Source: an uncultured Lachnospiraceae bacterium (GTDB lineage: Bacteria; Bacillota; Clostridia; Lachnospirales; Lachnospiraceae). Taken from it: a stretch of 64,000 nt of DNA. A model generated the notes under the pieces. That model ran no database searches, had not been told where the DNA came from, and saw only the letters and a list, made by a program, of their open reading frames with translations. The translations under genes were made by a program, and so were the position numbers. The stretch lies in assembly GCA_947178145.1 (NCBI GenBank), contig CAMWXE010000004.1:46677-110676 (forward strand), given 5' to 3'. How positions within the stretch are numbered: position 1 is the stretch's first letter; each line of letters starts with the position of its first letter. Shown here one piece after another: positions 8,990-16,302 of the stretch.

Positions 8990-10734
8990 CCTGCCGCACC
9001 ATCCTTTCTGTAATTTTCAAGACTCTGTTGGGCATTCCACAGCCCTGCGTAAATGCCATCCTCCGCAAGCAGCTCCTCATGCCTGCCGCTCTCCACAACA
9101 CGCCCCTGATCCATCACATAGATGTTGTCGGAATCTGTCACATTCGCAAGGCGATGCGAAATAAGAATCACGGTCTTCCTGTGCGGCTTTGCCTTTGCCA
9201 GGGCGCAGATTTCCTGCATAATGTCATTCTCGCTCTCCACATCAATATTGGAAGTCGCCTCGTCAAAAATATAGACAGGACTGTCATGGAGCAGCGCCCT
9301 CGCAAGGGCCAGCCTCTGGCGCTGTCCGCCGGACAAATTCGATGCCCTTTCCATGAGAACTGTATCCAGCCCGTTTTCGCTTTTCAGGAAATCCGCCAGT
9401 TTCACACGCCCAAGCACCTCCCACAGCTCTTCGTCTTGGGCCGTGGGCTTTCCCATCAGAAGATTATCCCGCACAGTCCCTTTCAATAAATAGCTCTGAT
9501 GGCTGATATAAGTTATATTCTTCATCAGGCTCGTTTCATCTAGGTCCCTGAATTCCACATCCCCCATTTTCACCGAACCCAGATAACCTTTGTTTCTTCC
9601 CATCAGAACAGCTGCCATGGTAGATTTGCCGCAGCCGCTCTCCCCGACAATCGCGGTAAAACTGCCCTCCCGAAACACCATGCTGACACCGTGCAGCACT
9701 TCGCGGTCCTCATAGGAAAAACGCAGGCCGTCACATGTCATAGAATGCTCTTTGGGAACCTCCGTTGTCTTCCTGTCCGGCTCTGGCAGGTCCAGCAAAT
9801 GAAAAATCTTGTCACTGGCTGCCATCCCATTCATGGCAATATGAAAAAAACTGCCAAGCTGGCGCATGGGAATAAAGAAATCCGCCGCCAGCAGAATAAT
9901 CAGAAGGCATCCGGCAAGCGAAACTTTTGCCGCCCGAAACTGTGTCACTGCCATTATGACTCCCAATGCCGCACCGCCATATGCTATCAGGTCCATGATT
10001 GTGATGGAATTGAGCTGCATCGTCAGCACTTTCATGGTAATCTTGCGGAATTTTTCTGACTCCCGATTCATCTCCTCATTCTTGAACGCATCTGTCTGAT
10101 AGATTTTAAGCGTGGTGAGTCCCTGCAGGTTTTCCAGAAAAGTATCTCCCAGCGCCGTGTACTGCCCCCAGTATTTTGACAGCAGCTTTTTTGCCCAGGT
10201 CTGCACTGCTGCTATCGCGATGGGAATCAGCGGGACACAGACCAGAAGGACCACGGCCGCAGGTACGCTCACAAAGCTGAGGTACACAAAAAGCGTGAGC
10301 GGCGCAAGCATCGCATAGAAAAATTGCGGCAGATAAGCGCCAAAATATGTCTCAAGCTGATCCACACCCTCCACCGCCACCTGTACGACTTCCGATGTCT
10401 TCACCTGCTCATGATAGGAAGCCCCAAGCCGGAGCAGCTTTTTATAGATCATCTCACGCAGGGTTTTCTTCACGGCCTGGGAAGACAAATAGCCCATACG
10501 GCTCGAACCGACCGTACACGCCAGGCGGACAATCACGGCGGCGGCAGCCACCATGGCTGCTGATGCAATCCTCTTTGAATCCGCCTCCTTTGCTGCCAGC
10601 GATGCGAGCAGGTTTGTAATTACCGTCATCATGGCAATGTTTGCCGCGAGAGAGCACCACTGCAGTGCCACGTTTCCGGCCACATATTTTTTGCTCTCAC
10701 TGACAGTGCCAATCAGTCTTTTGTTGATCATCAT
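8986..10734 (-). CDS. ABC exporter half-transporter, CydD-like
   Basis: Partner of the CydC-like gene: 582 residues with an exporter membrane domain (about 15-300) and an ATPase domain containing GESGCGKST, LSGGQRQRLALARALL and a YIFDEATSNID Walker B. The CydDC heterodimer sits in the cytoplasmic membrane. Two adjacent ATGs start the frame; GTAGG is four bases upstream of the first. It begins five bases after the HMA gene stop. Assignment as CydD rather than another heterodimeric exporter rests on overall resemblance and gene order. Confidence 0.85.
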   Translation of the reverse strand: MMINKRLIGTVSESKKYVAGNVALQWCSLAANIAMMTVITNLLASLAAKEADSKRIASAAMVAAAAVIVRLACTVGSSRMGYLSSQAVKKTLREMIYKKLLRLGASYHEQVKTSEVVQVAVEGVDQLETYFGAYLPQFFYAMLAPLTLFVYLSFVSVPAAVVLLVCVPLIPIAIAAVQTWAKKLLSKYWGQYTALGDTFLENLQGLTTLKIYQTDAFKNEEMNRESEKFRKITMKVLTMQLNSITIMDLIAYGGAALGVIMAVTQFRAAKVSLAGCLLIILLAADFFIPMRQLGSFFHIAMNGMAASDKIFHLLDLPEPDRKTTEVPKEHSMTCDGLRFSYEDREVLHGVSMVFREGSFTAIVGESGCGKSTMAAVLMGRNKGYLGSVKMGDVEFRDLDETSLMKNITYISHQSYLLKGTVRDNLLMGKPTAQDEELWEVLGRVKLADFLKSENGLDTVLMERASNLSGGQRQRLALARALLHDSPVYIFDEATSNIDVESENDIMQEICALAKAKPHRKTVILISHRLANVTDSDNIYVMDQGRVVESGRHEELLAEDGIYAGLWNAQQSLENYRKDGAAG

Positions 10735-10739
10735 AATGC

Positions 10740-11006
10740 CTACGCCTGTCCTTTCCTGCCAATGCCAAAAATTCCTTTCTTTTCATATGGTTCACTGCTC
10801 ACCGATACCACATCATAACCAGCTGCTGCGACCACATTTTTCAACGCCTGTTCAGAGATGTCCTTCTCAGCAATGATAACTGTCTGTTTCTTTGTATGGG
10901 AACTCGTCACCTTTTTAACCGAAAATGCATTCCTTACCGCCTCGTTGATATGTGCCTCGCACATGCCACAGGCCATCCCCTCTATTTCCGCTGTTATCTT
11001 AACCAT
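10740..11006 (-). CDS. Heavy-metal-associated (HMA) domain metallochaperone
   Basis: A small ferredoxin-fold HMA protein of about 88 residues. The MACGMCEAH loop supplies the CxxC metal-binding pair near residue 12, as in CopZ-type copper chaperones and P-type ATPase N-domains. A short Gly/Lys-rich tail is appended. The ATG at 11006 is favoured because GGAGG is eight bases upstream; a start at 11021 would overlap that ribosome site. It is the second gene of the DUF454-HMA-CydDC operon. Copper or haem/iron handling for the exporter is inferred from context. Confidence 0.85.
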   Translation of the reverse strand: MVKITAEIEGMACGMCEAHINEAVRNAFSVKKVTSSHTKKQTVIIAEKDISEQALKNVVAAAGYDVVSVSSEPYEKKGIFGIGRKGQA

Positions 11007-11026
11007 AAAAACGACCTCCATTCACT

Positions 11027-11416
11027 CTAAGCACACTCTTTTTCCGCTTTTATTGTCCTGACTCCAAGCATGAAATAGAGAATATGAAATACCCACACGA
11101 AGGCGAGAACCGCTCTCCCCACCGGAACCTGGTCCATCATGACAAATCCTGCCGACATCAGCACAGTCACTGTAACCATAATTTTGATTTTGGTTTTCCG
11201 TGTCATCCCCTTCCCCTTCACATAACTTTCCAGGTTGTTTTTATACAGCTTTGTCCTGGTAAACCAGTTATGCAGGCGCTCCGAACTTCGCGCAAAGCAG
11301 AAGGCCGCAAGTAACAGAAACGGAACTGTGGGAAGAATCGGAAGAACCACTCCGATTGCCCCGAAAACAACACCGACACAGCCAACGACTACCAATACAA
11401 TTTTCCTAAGTTTCAT
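11027..11416 (-). CDS. DUF454 (YbaN-like) membrane protein
   Basis: A membrane protein of about 129 residues. It has two or more hydrophobic segments: IVLVVVGCVGVVFGAIGVVL near the N-terminus, a TVPFLLLAAFCFARSSERLH segment typical of DUF454/YbaN, and a C-terminal hairpin around residues 85-120. The ATG at 11416 has GGAGG six bases upstream, while the upstream in-frame ATG at 11455 has no ribosome site. It is the first gene of the metal/exporter operon and lies downstream of the palindromic operators. Family function is unknown. Confidence 0.8.
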   Translation of the reverse strand: MKLRKIVLVVVGCVGVVFGAIGVVLPILPTVPFLLLAAFCFARSSERLHNWFTRTKLYKNNLESYVKGKGMTRKTKIKIMVTVTVLMSAGFVMMDQVPVGRAVLAFVWVFHILYFMLGVRTIKAEKECA

Positions 11417-11485
11417 TACAATCCTCCAATCTTCTTTTTCCCACTCTCTTTTCATAATATCTCTTATTTAATTCCCTAACACCTA

Positions 11486-11499
11486 TTAGCAGATGCTAA
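11486..11499. promoter_or_regulatory. Putative operator 2 (TTAGCA-GA-TGCTAA)
   Basis: TTAGCAGATGCTAA is a dyad with six-base arms in the leader of the DUF454-HMA-CydDC operon. It resembles operator 1 at 11530-11545 (shared TTAG...CTAA arms), suggesting one dimeric regulator binds both. The arms resemble DtxR/IdeR-type iron boxes; that assignment is inference. Confidence 0.5.
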
Positions 11500-11529
11500 C
11501 TACCAGTTTTAATAAATGCGGCCCCTTGC

Positions 11530-11545
11530 GTTAGTAGCCGCTAAC
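11530..11545. promoter_or_regulatory. Putative operator 1 (GTTAG-6-CTAAC)
   Basis: On the plus strand GTTAGTAGCCGCTAAC forms a near-perfect palindrome, about ten bases downstream of the -10 box on the minus strand, so it covers the likely transcript start. A bound protein would block RNA polymerase. Together with operator 2 it suggests repression by a DtxR-like or other metal-sensing dimer. Confidence 0.55.
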
Positions 11546-11554
11546 TCATTTTAT

Positions 11555-11584
11555 AGTATAACGCCTTCCTCCTGTTTTTGTCAA
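11555..11584 (-). promoter_or_regulatory. Sigma-A promoter of the DUF454-HMA-CydDC operon
   Basis: Reading leftward, TTGACA (11584-11579), an 18-base spacer and TATACT (11560-11555) form a near-consensus promoter pointing at the DUF454 gene. Its -35 hexamer lies inside direct repeat A1. Confidence 0.75.
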
Positions 11585-11601
11585 TAGGATTTAGAGACTT
11601 C
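11576..11601 (+). repeat. Direct repeat A, copy 1 (26 bp)
   Basis: This 26-bp sequence recurs at 13410-13435 with a single mismatch (A/G). Copy 1 contains the -35 box of the exporter operon promoter. Together with repeat B it brackets the AAA-ATPase gene in the order A1-B1-ATPase-A2-bfd-B2. Confidence 0.85.
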
Positions 11602-11623
11602 CCAGGTTAAACTTATAAACCTG

Positions 11624-11697
11624 ATTTTTCACCATTTACTGCCATAAACGTAAAAATCCAGCCTTGAAGGGCTGGATTATATTACCATAATTTTTGT
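11624..11697 (+). repeat. Direct repeat B, copy 1 (74 bp, includes a terminator)
   Basis: Matches 13727-13800 at 70 of 74 positions. Copy 2 contains the last codons and stop of the alcohol dehydrogenase gene plus its terminator, so copy 1 looks like a duplicated gene end that now terminates the AAA-ATPase gene. Confidence 0.9.
11651..11677 (-). terminator. Rho-independent terminator of the AAA-ATPase gene
   Basis: On the minus strand ATCCAGCC, a six-base loop and GGCTGGAT form an eight-pair stem followed by a run of five T. It lies about 44 bases after the ATPase stop codon. Confidence 0.8.
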
Positions 11698-11720
11698 GTG
11701 CATTATTTAACTTTCAAAGA

Positions 11721-13307
11721 TTACACAACCGCTTCCACAATTGTTTTGTCTCCAATCTGAATTTCTTTTACTCCTGTTTTCTTATCTTTGTTAAAGTTAA
11801 AACTAAGCATATATCCTATGTCCTTGTGGTAGTAATCCAAATAATCCGTAAGCTGCTTCTCACCTCTTTCATTGTATTCACTGCCATGCCAGATTTTGAG
11901 TTCGACAATAAACTGTTCGCCAAGATAATCCACTATAACATCTGTACGTCTTTCATCCCTTGTTTGTGCTTCAATGTAATAATTTCCTGTGCCGTTAATA
12001 ATAGGTTTTAAATAGATCAGAAAAATCTTTCGTCCGTATTTCTCAATAAACTTCGCATCCTTTTGACTGCATATTTCATTGAAGTACTCAACAAACTTTT
12101 TCAAAACAAGCGTCATGTCAAGCATGTTATCCTTTATAAATCCAATTCTGTCACTTCCGCCCTGGGCATAGACATCACTACCCGATTCTTCCGCCATAAA
12201 CAGGTTCAATAAACACAGTTCAAACATCCTGTTCGCTATTGACACACGGCCGTCTTCTTCCTTCAAAAAGCCAAACATAAGCCCAAGACTAATAGATTTT
12301 TGTTCAGGGCTAAATGTCACTTTCCTTCCGCGATATATAATGTCTTCTATCATATCACGCAGGTCTTTATAAATATCAAGCTGCTTTGTCATATTTTCAA
12401 ACAACGGCGAACTTTTTTTCAATATCATGGCTACCGCTTTTTCGACACCTTCCTTAGTCCAAGTCTTCTGTATTGTTTCAAAGTGCTCAGTTCCAATAAT
12501 CTTTTCGTCAAGCTGTTTGCATATGGACGAGGTAAGGACAGGATAACCTGATGTATATTGGTATATCGTTTCCGCCACTTCTTTTATATCCATCCCTGTC
12601 TGATTGTCTGACTCGTATTCTTCTAGCATTTTGGCAATCTGTAACGCAGAAAAATTCATATCAATATCAAAGTCAGCAGCTATGTTCCAGGGACTGTTAT
12701 ACTGGTGTTCTGAATCAGAGCGCAGTTTTAATTTCAAGTTTTTTATGTCATACACTCCTGCCAGGATTACGGAGTGGAAAATCGGCGTTTCATCGCGATT
12801 TAAATAATATTTTCTAAGAAGTGCCAAAAAATCAATAAACACCTGATTATTACCTGCACTGTCAACCTCGTCAATCATCAGCACGATCGGACGCGGACTT
12901 TTCTCACACAAACTGCTTAACCGCACAAACAAATCTTTTAAACCGATATCGTGTCTTTCACGAATCTGATCCAGTGGTTCCAGCAATTCCTTCATGCTGC
13001 TTATTTCCGTCATTTTAAACGCTCTGACAAGAACATCCGCAAATGCACGCGTAAAAGTCAGCGCATCTGCAAATTCTTCCGTTCCAAGTTCCTGAAAGTC
13101 CAATGATGCAACAATATATTCTCCCTTTAAATATTGTTTTAAAGCCTTAAGTGTCGTAGTCTTTCCATATTGACGACCTCTGTTGATAACAAAATAGCTT
13201 CCGTAATCTACAAAGTTTTCCTTAATCTTCTCCAGCCTGCTGTCCAGTCGTACCATGTAATGTCTTTCCGGACTACATGAACCTGTTATGTTAAACCTGC
13301 GTTTCAT
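11721..13307 (-). CDS. AAA-ATPase-like/PD-(D/E)XK nuclease-like protein (DUF1703 type), copy 1
   Basis: A two-domain protein of about 528 residues. The N-terminal AAA-ATPase-like domain has a Walker A variant RGRQYGKTTTL near residue 45 and a Walker B-like IVLMIDEVDSAGNNQ near 140. The C-terminal domain (about 430-520) has YYIEAQTRDERRTDVIVDY and FIVELKIW, the D...ExK core of PD-(D/E)XK-type nucleases. Members are multicopy in Clostridia and Bacteroidetes, of unknown function, sometimes considered selfish or defence-like. ATG 13307 has GGAGG eight bases upstream. It is clearly paralogous to 49922-51520 and flanked by duplicated sequences. Confidence 0.85.
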   Translation of the reverse strand: MKRRFNITGSCSPERHYMVRLDSRLEKIKENFVDYGSYFVINRGRQYGKTTTLKALKQYLKGEYIVASLDFQELGTEEFADALTFTRAFADVLVRAFKMTEISSMKELLEPLDQIRERHDIGLKDLFVRLSSLCEKSPRPIVLMIDEVDSAGNNQVFIDFLALLRKYYLNRDETPIFHSVILAGVYDIKNLKLKLRSDSEHQYNSPWNIAADFDIDMNFSALQIAKMLEEYESDNQTGMDIKEVAETIYQYTSGYPVLTSSICKQLDEKIIGTEHFETIQKTWTKEGVEKAVAMILKKSSPLFENMTKQLDIYKDLRDMIEDIIYRGRKVTFSPEQKSISLGLMFGFLKEEDGRVSIANRMFELCLLNLFMAEESGSDVYAQGGSDRIGFIKDNMLDMTLVLKKFVEYFNEICSQKDAKFIEKYGRKIFLIYLKPIINGTGNYYIEAQTRDERRTDVIVDYLGEQFIVELKIWHGSEYNERGEKQLTDYLDYYHKDIGYMLSFNFNKDKKTGVKEIQIGDKTIVEAVV

Positions 13308-13409
13308 TCCGTTATCCTCCATCGCCAGTGCAGTTATTATGTATTCATTCTAGCATTATGCCTGGAATGTGTAAATAAAAAAATCAGTTTACAAGTGTTG
13401 AAAACGGGA

Positions 13410-13435
13410 TTTTGTCAGTAGGATTTAGAGACTTC
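13410..13435 (+). repeat. Direct repeat A, copy 2 (26 bp)
   Basis: Second copy of repeat A (one mismatch to 11576-11601), between the AAA-ATPase gene start and bfd. It marks the right side of the presumed tandem duplication. Confidence 0.85.
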
Positions 13436-13513
13436 TTGCGTGAAAGCAATACTGCCAAATACATATTTCCTTTCAATCTGCACATACTATCACAGAAAGG
13501 ATGGTGCTAATAT

Positions 13514-13705
13514 ATGAATCTTGACAAAGTTGTCTGTTATTGTATGAATGTTACCAGCGGTATGATCAAAAATGCGATTGATAACGGAGCCAATACTTTA
13601 GAAGAAGTTCAATCCGCGACTGGTGCAGGAACAGTATGTGGTTCCTGTTTGGACAATGTGCAGCGCCTTGTGGAACAATTTGTTGCAGAGCGTGCGGATA
13701 AGTGA
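13514..13705 (+). CDS. Bacterioferritin-associated ferredoxin-like [2Fe-2S] protein
   Basis: A 63-residue BFD-like domain. Cysteines fall in VCYCMNVT (C-x-C, residues 8 and 10) and in TVCGSCLDN (C-x2-C, near 42-45), the four-cysteine pattern that binds [2Fe-2S] in Bfd and in NirB/NasB-type domains. Such proteins pass electrons to ferritins or act as small redox partners. AAAGGA is 12 bases upstream of the ATG, a rather long spacing. It stands alone between repeats A2 and B2 and converges with the alcohol dehydrogenase gene. Its closeness to a putatively metal-regulated operon fits iron metabolism. Confidence 0.85.
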   Translation: MNLDKVVCYCMNVTSGMIKNAIDNGANTLEEVQSATGAGTVCGSCLDNVQRLVEQFVAERADK

Positions 13706-13726
13706 TTTTGAATGGTACCATACAAC

Positions 13727-13800
13727 ATTTTTCACCATTCACTGCCATAAACGTAAAAATCCAGCCTTGATGGGCTGGATCATATTACCATAATTTTTAT
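13727..13800 (+). repeat. Direct repeat B, copy 2 (74 bp)
   Basis: Pairs with 11624-11697 (four mismatches). It spans the last codons of the alcohol dehydrogenase gene and the terminator, which shows that the repeat derives from this gene's 3' end. Confidence 0.9.
13753..13780 (-). terminator. Rho-independent terminator at the end of the glycan locus
   Basis: On the minus strand ATCCAGCC, a six-base loop and GGCTGGAT make an eight-pair hairpin followed by five T, starting at the stop codon of the alcohol dehydrogenase gene. It closes the long minus-strand gene array. Confidence 0.8.
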
Positions 13801-14823
13801 GTAATCCTCCGTTTTATTTTTCATGAGCTGCAGCCCATACTCCAGTTCTTCTATCGGCAGTCTGTGTGTAATCAGTTTTTCCGGTGAAATCTGTTGGCGG
13901 GAAATCCTGTCAAGGACAAAATGCCAGTCATCACCGGGCTCATGTGTAAAGGAAGAATTCCATGTTCCAGTAATTACAAGCTGATTTCTTAGGACTTTCC
14001 AGTAAGTATCCCTGTCAAGTGCCATATCTGCATTTGGGTTTCCTACAAGGCAGACCCGCCCCTCAGGCGCCGCTAATCTAACCGCTTGAACAAATGTTTC
14101 ATTCCTGCCGACACATTCATATACAACATCTGCTCCTGCACCGTCTGTATGCTTTTGAATCCACTCTGCTGCATTCTGTTCCCTGCTGTCACAGTAATTT
14201 CGTTCGTCCAGACCTATTTTCCGGACAATCTGTTTTTGAAATGCCTTATTCCCCACTGCCAGAATATTGCGAATCCCTGCGTCCACTAAAAACATTACAA
14301 GGAGCATCCCTATTGTGCCAAGACCATAAACAACAACGGTATCATCCTGACAAATCTGCCCCCTGCGCATTGCGTGGACTGCTACTGCCATAGGTTCAAG
14401 CATTGCGGCCTCTGCAAAAGACACATTTGCAGGCAGTTCTATCAGATTCCATTCCGGAACCGCTACATATTCCGCAAATCCCCCGTTTCTGCGTGAACCT
14501 AAATAACTGTACTGCCTGCACAACTCATATTGCTGCTTCCAGCAGGGGGCACATTCCCTGCATGGAATTAATGGAAATATCCCAACGCGCTTCCCTTCCC
14601 ATTTTCTGTCAGCGAACTTTCCTGTCCTTTCCACCACACCAGAAAATTCGTGTCCGGGTATCAGCGGATGCGTATGTGCACCTGTTTGATAGATTCTTGG
14701 AATGTCAGAGCCGCAGATACCTGCTGCCTGCACTGAAACAAGCACTTCATTCCCTTTTGGCTGTGGTTTCTCCACTTCCTCAAGACGGATATCATCCGCA
14801 CCATACAAAACCCATGCTTTCAT
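13780..14823 (-). CDS. Zinc-dependent medium-chain dehydrogenase, probable pentitol-phosphate dehydrogenase (TarJ-like)
   Basis: A 347-residue zinc alcohol dehydrogenase. The catalytic zinc motif AAGICGSD is near residue 35 and PGHE near 60, the structural zinc loop CRECAPCWKQQYELC near 90-105, and the coenzyme-binding VYGLGTIGM near 165. It resembles galactitol-1-phosphate and ribulose-5-phosphate reductases. AAGGAG lies six bases before the ATG. The next genes upstream encode an IspD/TarI-like cytidylyltransferase and a pentulose-phosphate 3-epimerase, so I infer reduction of a pentulose 5-phosphate to a pentitol phosphate for CDP activation. Substrate specificity cannot be read from the sequence. 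Confidence 0.8.
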   Translation of the reverse strand: MKAWVLYGADDIRLEEVEKPQPKGNEVLVSVQAAGICGSDIPRIYQTGAHTHPLIPGHEFSGVVERTGKFADRKWEGKRVGIFPLIPCRECAPCWKQQYELCRQYSYLGSRRNGGFAEYVAVPEWNLIELPANVSFAEAAMLEPMAVAVHAMRRGQICQDDTVVVYGLGTIGMLLVMFLVDAGIRNILAVGNKAFQKQIVRKIGLDERNYCDSREQNAAEWIQKHTDGAGADVVYECVGRNETFVQAVRLAAPEGRVCLVGNPNADMALDRDTYWKVLRNQLVITGTWNSSFTHEPGDDWHFVLDRISRQQISPEKLITHRLPIEELEYGLQLMKNKTEDYIKIMVI

Positions 14824-14852
14824 CTCTTACTCCTTGCCTGTCAGACCATTGC

Positions 14853-15569
14853 TCAGACGGCCTGCCGTTTCATCATTTCACAAAAACGCTCCATGTCGTC
14901 CTTTGTTGTTATCTTAAAATTCTTCTCGTCACCCGGGATCATAATAATGTCCATCCCTGCCATAACAGCAGGTTCTGTCGAACCATTCACCGCACATATC
15001 CTGTCCGGTAAAAGCCTCCTGTTCGCTTCATAATACCTGCCTATCCTGAAAGTTTCCGGCGCCTGTCCCGCATATATTTTGCTCCTGTCAAGTAATGCAC
15101 TGATCTTTGCACCATCTTCACTTTTGTACACCGTGTCCTTCATGGAAAGCACTGGAAGGACACCGTCATGTCCTTCTACTGCATTCAGACTGTCTGTTAT
15201 CATCTGTGCAGAAATCATCGGTCTTGCCGCATCATGGATCATTACAACATCTGAATCAGATGTATATCGGATAATGTCCTCCATTCCATGATATATCGAA
15301 AGCTGTCTGTTCTCCCCTGGTTCAGAAAAACCGTGGAACTTCCTTGTGCAGTCTTCTGGGAGATGACCATATTTTTCAAGGCATTTCAGAATTACTCTGT
15401 GCCACTGCCTGTCTGCCACAATCTGGATAGCATCAATCTTGTTATGTTTTATAAACTGCTCTATACAGTAAGAAATAACCGGACGGTCATCGACCTCAAT
15501 ATACTGTTTGGGAACATCTGATCCAAGACGTGTACCTGTACCGCCTGATAAAATCAGCGCAACATTCAT
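14853..15569 (-). CDS. IspD/TarI-family cytidylyltransferase
   Basis: A 238-residue nucleotidyltransferase with the N-terminal ALILSGGTGTRLGSDVPKQY loop, RQLSIYHGM (near 95) and MIHDAARPM (near 115), all hallmarks of the IspD/TarI family. IspD makes CDP-methylerythritol; TarI makes CDP-ribitol. The pairing with a TarJ-like reductase and an Rpe-like epimerase favours activation of a pentitol 5-phosphate. GGAGG is six bases before the ATG. It is cytoplasmic and part of a tight three-gene set. Confidence 0.85.
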   Translation of the reverse strand: MNVALILSGGTGTRLGSDVPKQYIEVDDRPVISYCIEQFIKHNKIDAIQIVADRQWHRVILKCLEKYGHLPEDCTRKFHGFSEPGENRQLSIYHGMEDIIRYTSDSDVVMIHDAARPMISAQMITDSLNAVEGHDGVLPVLSMKDTVYKSEDGAKISALLDRSKIYAGQAPETFRIGRYYEANRRLLPDRICAVNGSTEPAVMAGMDIIMIPGDEKNFKITTKDDMERFCEMMKRQAV

Positions 15570-15602
15570 ACATACCCTCCAAAAAACTGATGCAAATTAC
15601 TC

Positions 15603-16283
15603 TCATTTGTCCGCATTGCTGTCATCACAGTACTGGCGGATTTCCTGTATGACTTCCTTATAAGATTTTCCTTTTCCGAACAGAAGCGTCGTACCAAGCA
15701 CGAAGCCATCCATCCCAAGTGGTGCAAATTTCAGAATCTTATCTGCACTGCATGCACCATCCCAGTAAGTCCTGAATCGCATCTCATCTTTTAGGTTCAA
15801 CAGGCGTGTTATCTTTTTCCCGACATAGGGCATGTACATCTGTCCTGCGTTTCCGGGATTGACCGTCATGATCAAGACTTTTTTGACAATGCGAAGCATT
15901 TCATAAACTGTTTCCACGCTTGTCCCCGGATTAATGGCTATACCTGGAACCATCCCTGCGTCGATGATCTTCTGCAGGGTTGTGGATGGATGATACTCTG
16001 CCTCCGGGTGGATGTAAACAGTGTCGCCAGGTCTCAGATTCTTTAAAAACAATTGTACATTGTTGTTTGGATGCTCAATCATCAAATGCACATCAAGTGG
16101 CTTTTTCGTCGCACTGGCTATGTATTTCATGTCGTTTAATGACATGGCAAAGTTTGGCACAAAGCGTCCATCCATGATATCAATATGGAAGGAGTCGATG
16201 CCGCCCTCGTCAAGTTCTTTGATTTCTTTCTCTAAGTTGCCATAGTTGGCACACATCAGTGATGCGGTAAGTTCAAAGTTCAT
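15603..16283 (-). CDS. Ribulose-phosphate 3-epimerase-like TIM-barrel protein
   Basis: A 226-residue Rpe-family protein. It keeps HIDIMDGRFVPNFAMS (near 33-48), with the metal-ligand His and Asp, and a DVHLMIEHP strand (near 64). A MTVNPGNAGQMY motif is near 140, where Rpe usually has MSVNPGFGGQ. The DGACSADKI and VLGTTLLFGK stretches near the end match the phosphate-binding region. It is more divergent than a housekeeping Rpe, as expected for a pathway-specific paralogue. AGGAG is nine bases upstream. It probably interconverts ribulose and xylulose 5-phosphate (or a related sugar) for the downstream reductase and cytidylyltransferase. Confidence 0.8.
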   Translation of the reverse strand: MNFELTASLMCANYGNLEKEIKELDEGGIDSFHIDIMDGRFVPNFAMSLNDMKYIASATKKPLDVHLMIEHPNNNVQLFLKNLRPGDTVYIHPEAEYHPSTTLQKIIDAGMVPGIAINPGTSVETVYEMLRIVKKVLIMTVNPGNAGQMYMPYVGKKITRLLNLKDEMRFRTYWDGACSADKILKFAPLGMDGFVLGTTLLFGKGKSYKEVIQEIRQYCDDSNADK

Positions 16284-16302
16284 AAGTGTCTGCTCCTATT
16301 GC

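Noticed and set aside
7331..10734. Certain glutathione/cysteine exporter for cytochrome bd
   Set aside because: No cydAB genes are nearby and the HMA and DUF454 partners point elsewhere, so only CydDC-like is claimed.
11721..13307. Known anti-phage defence system
   Set aside because: An ATPase plus nuclease-like domain suggests it, but this family is typically multicopy with no demonstrated defence role, and no partner defence genes lie nearby.
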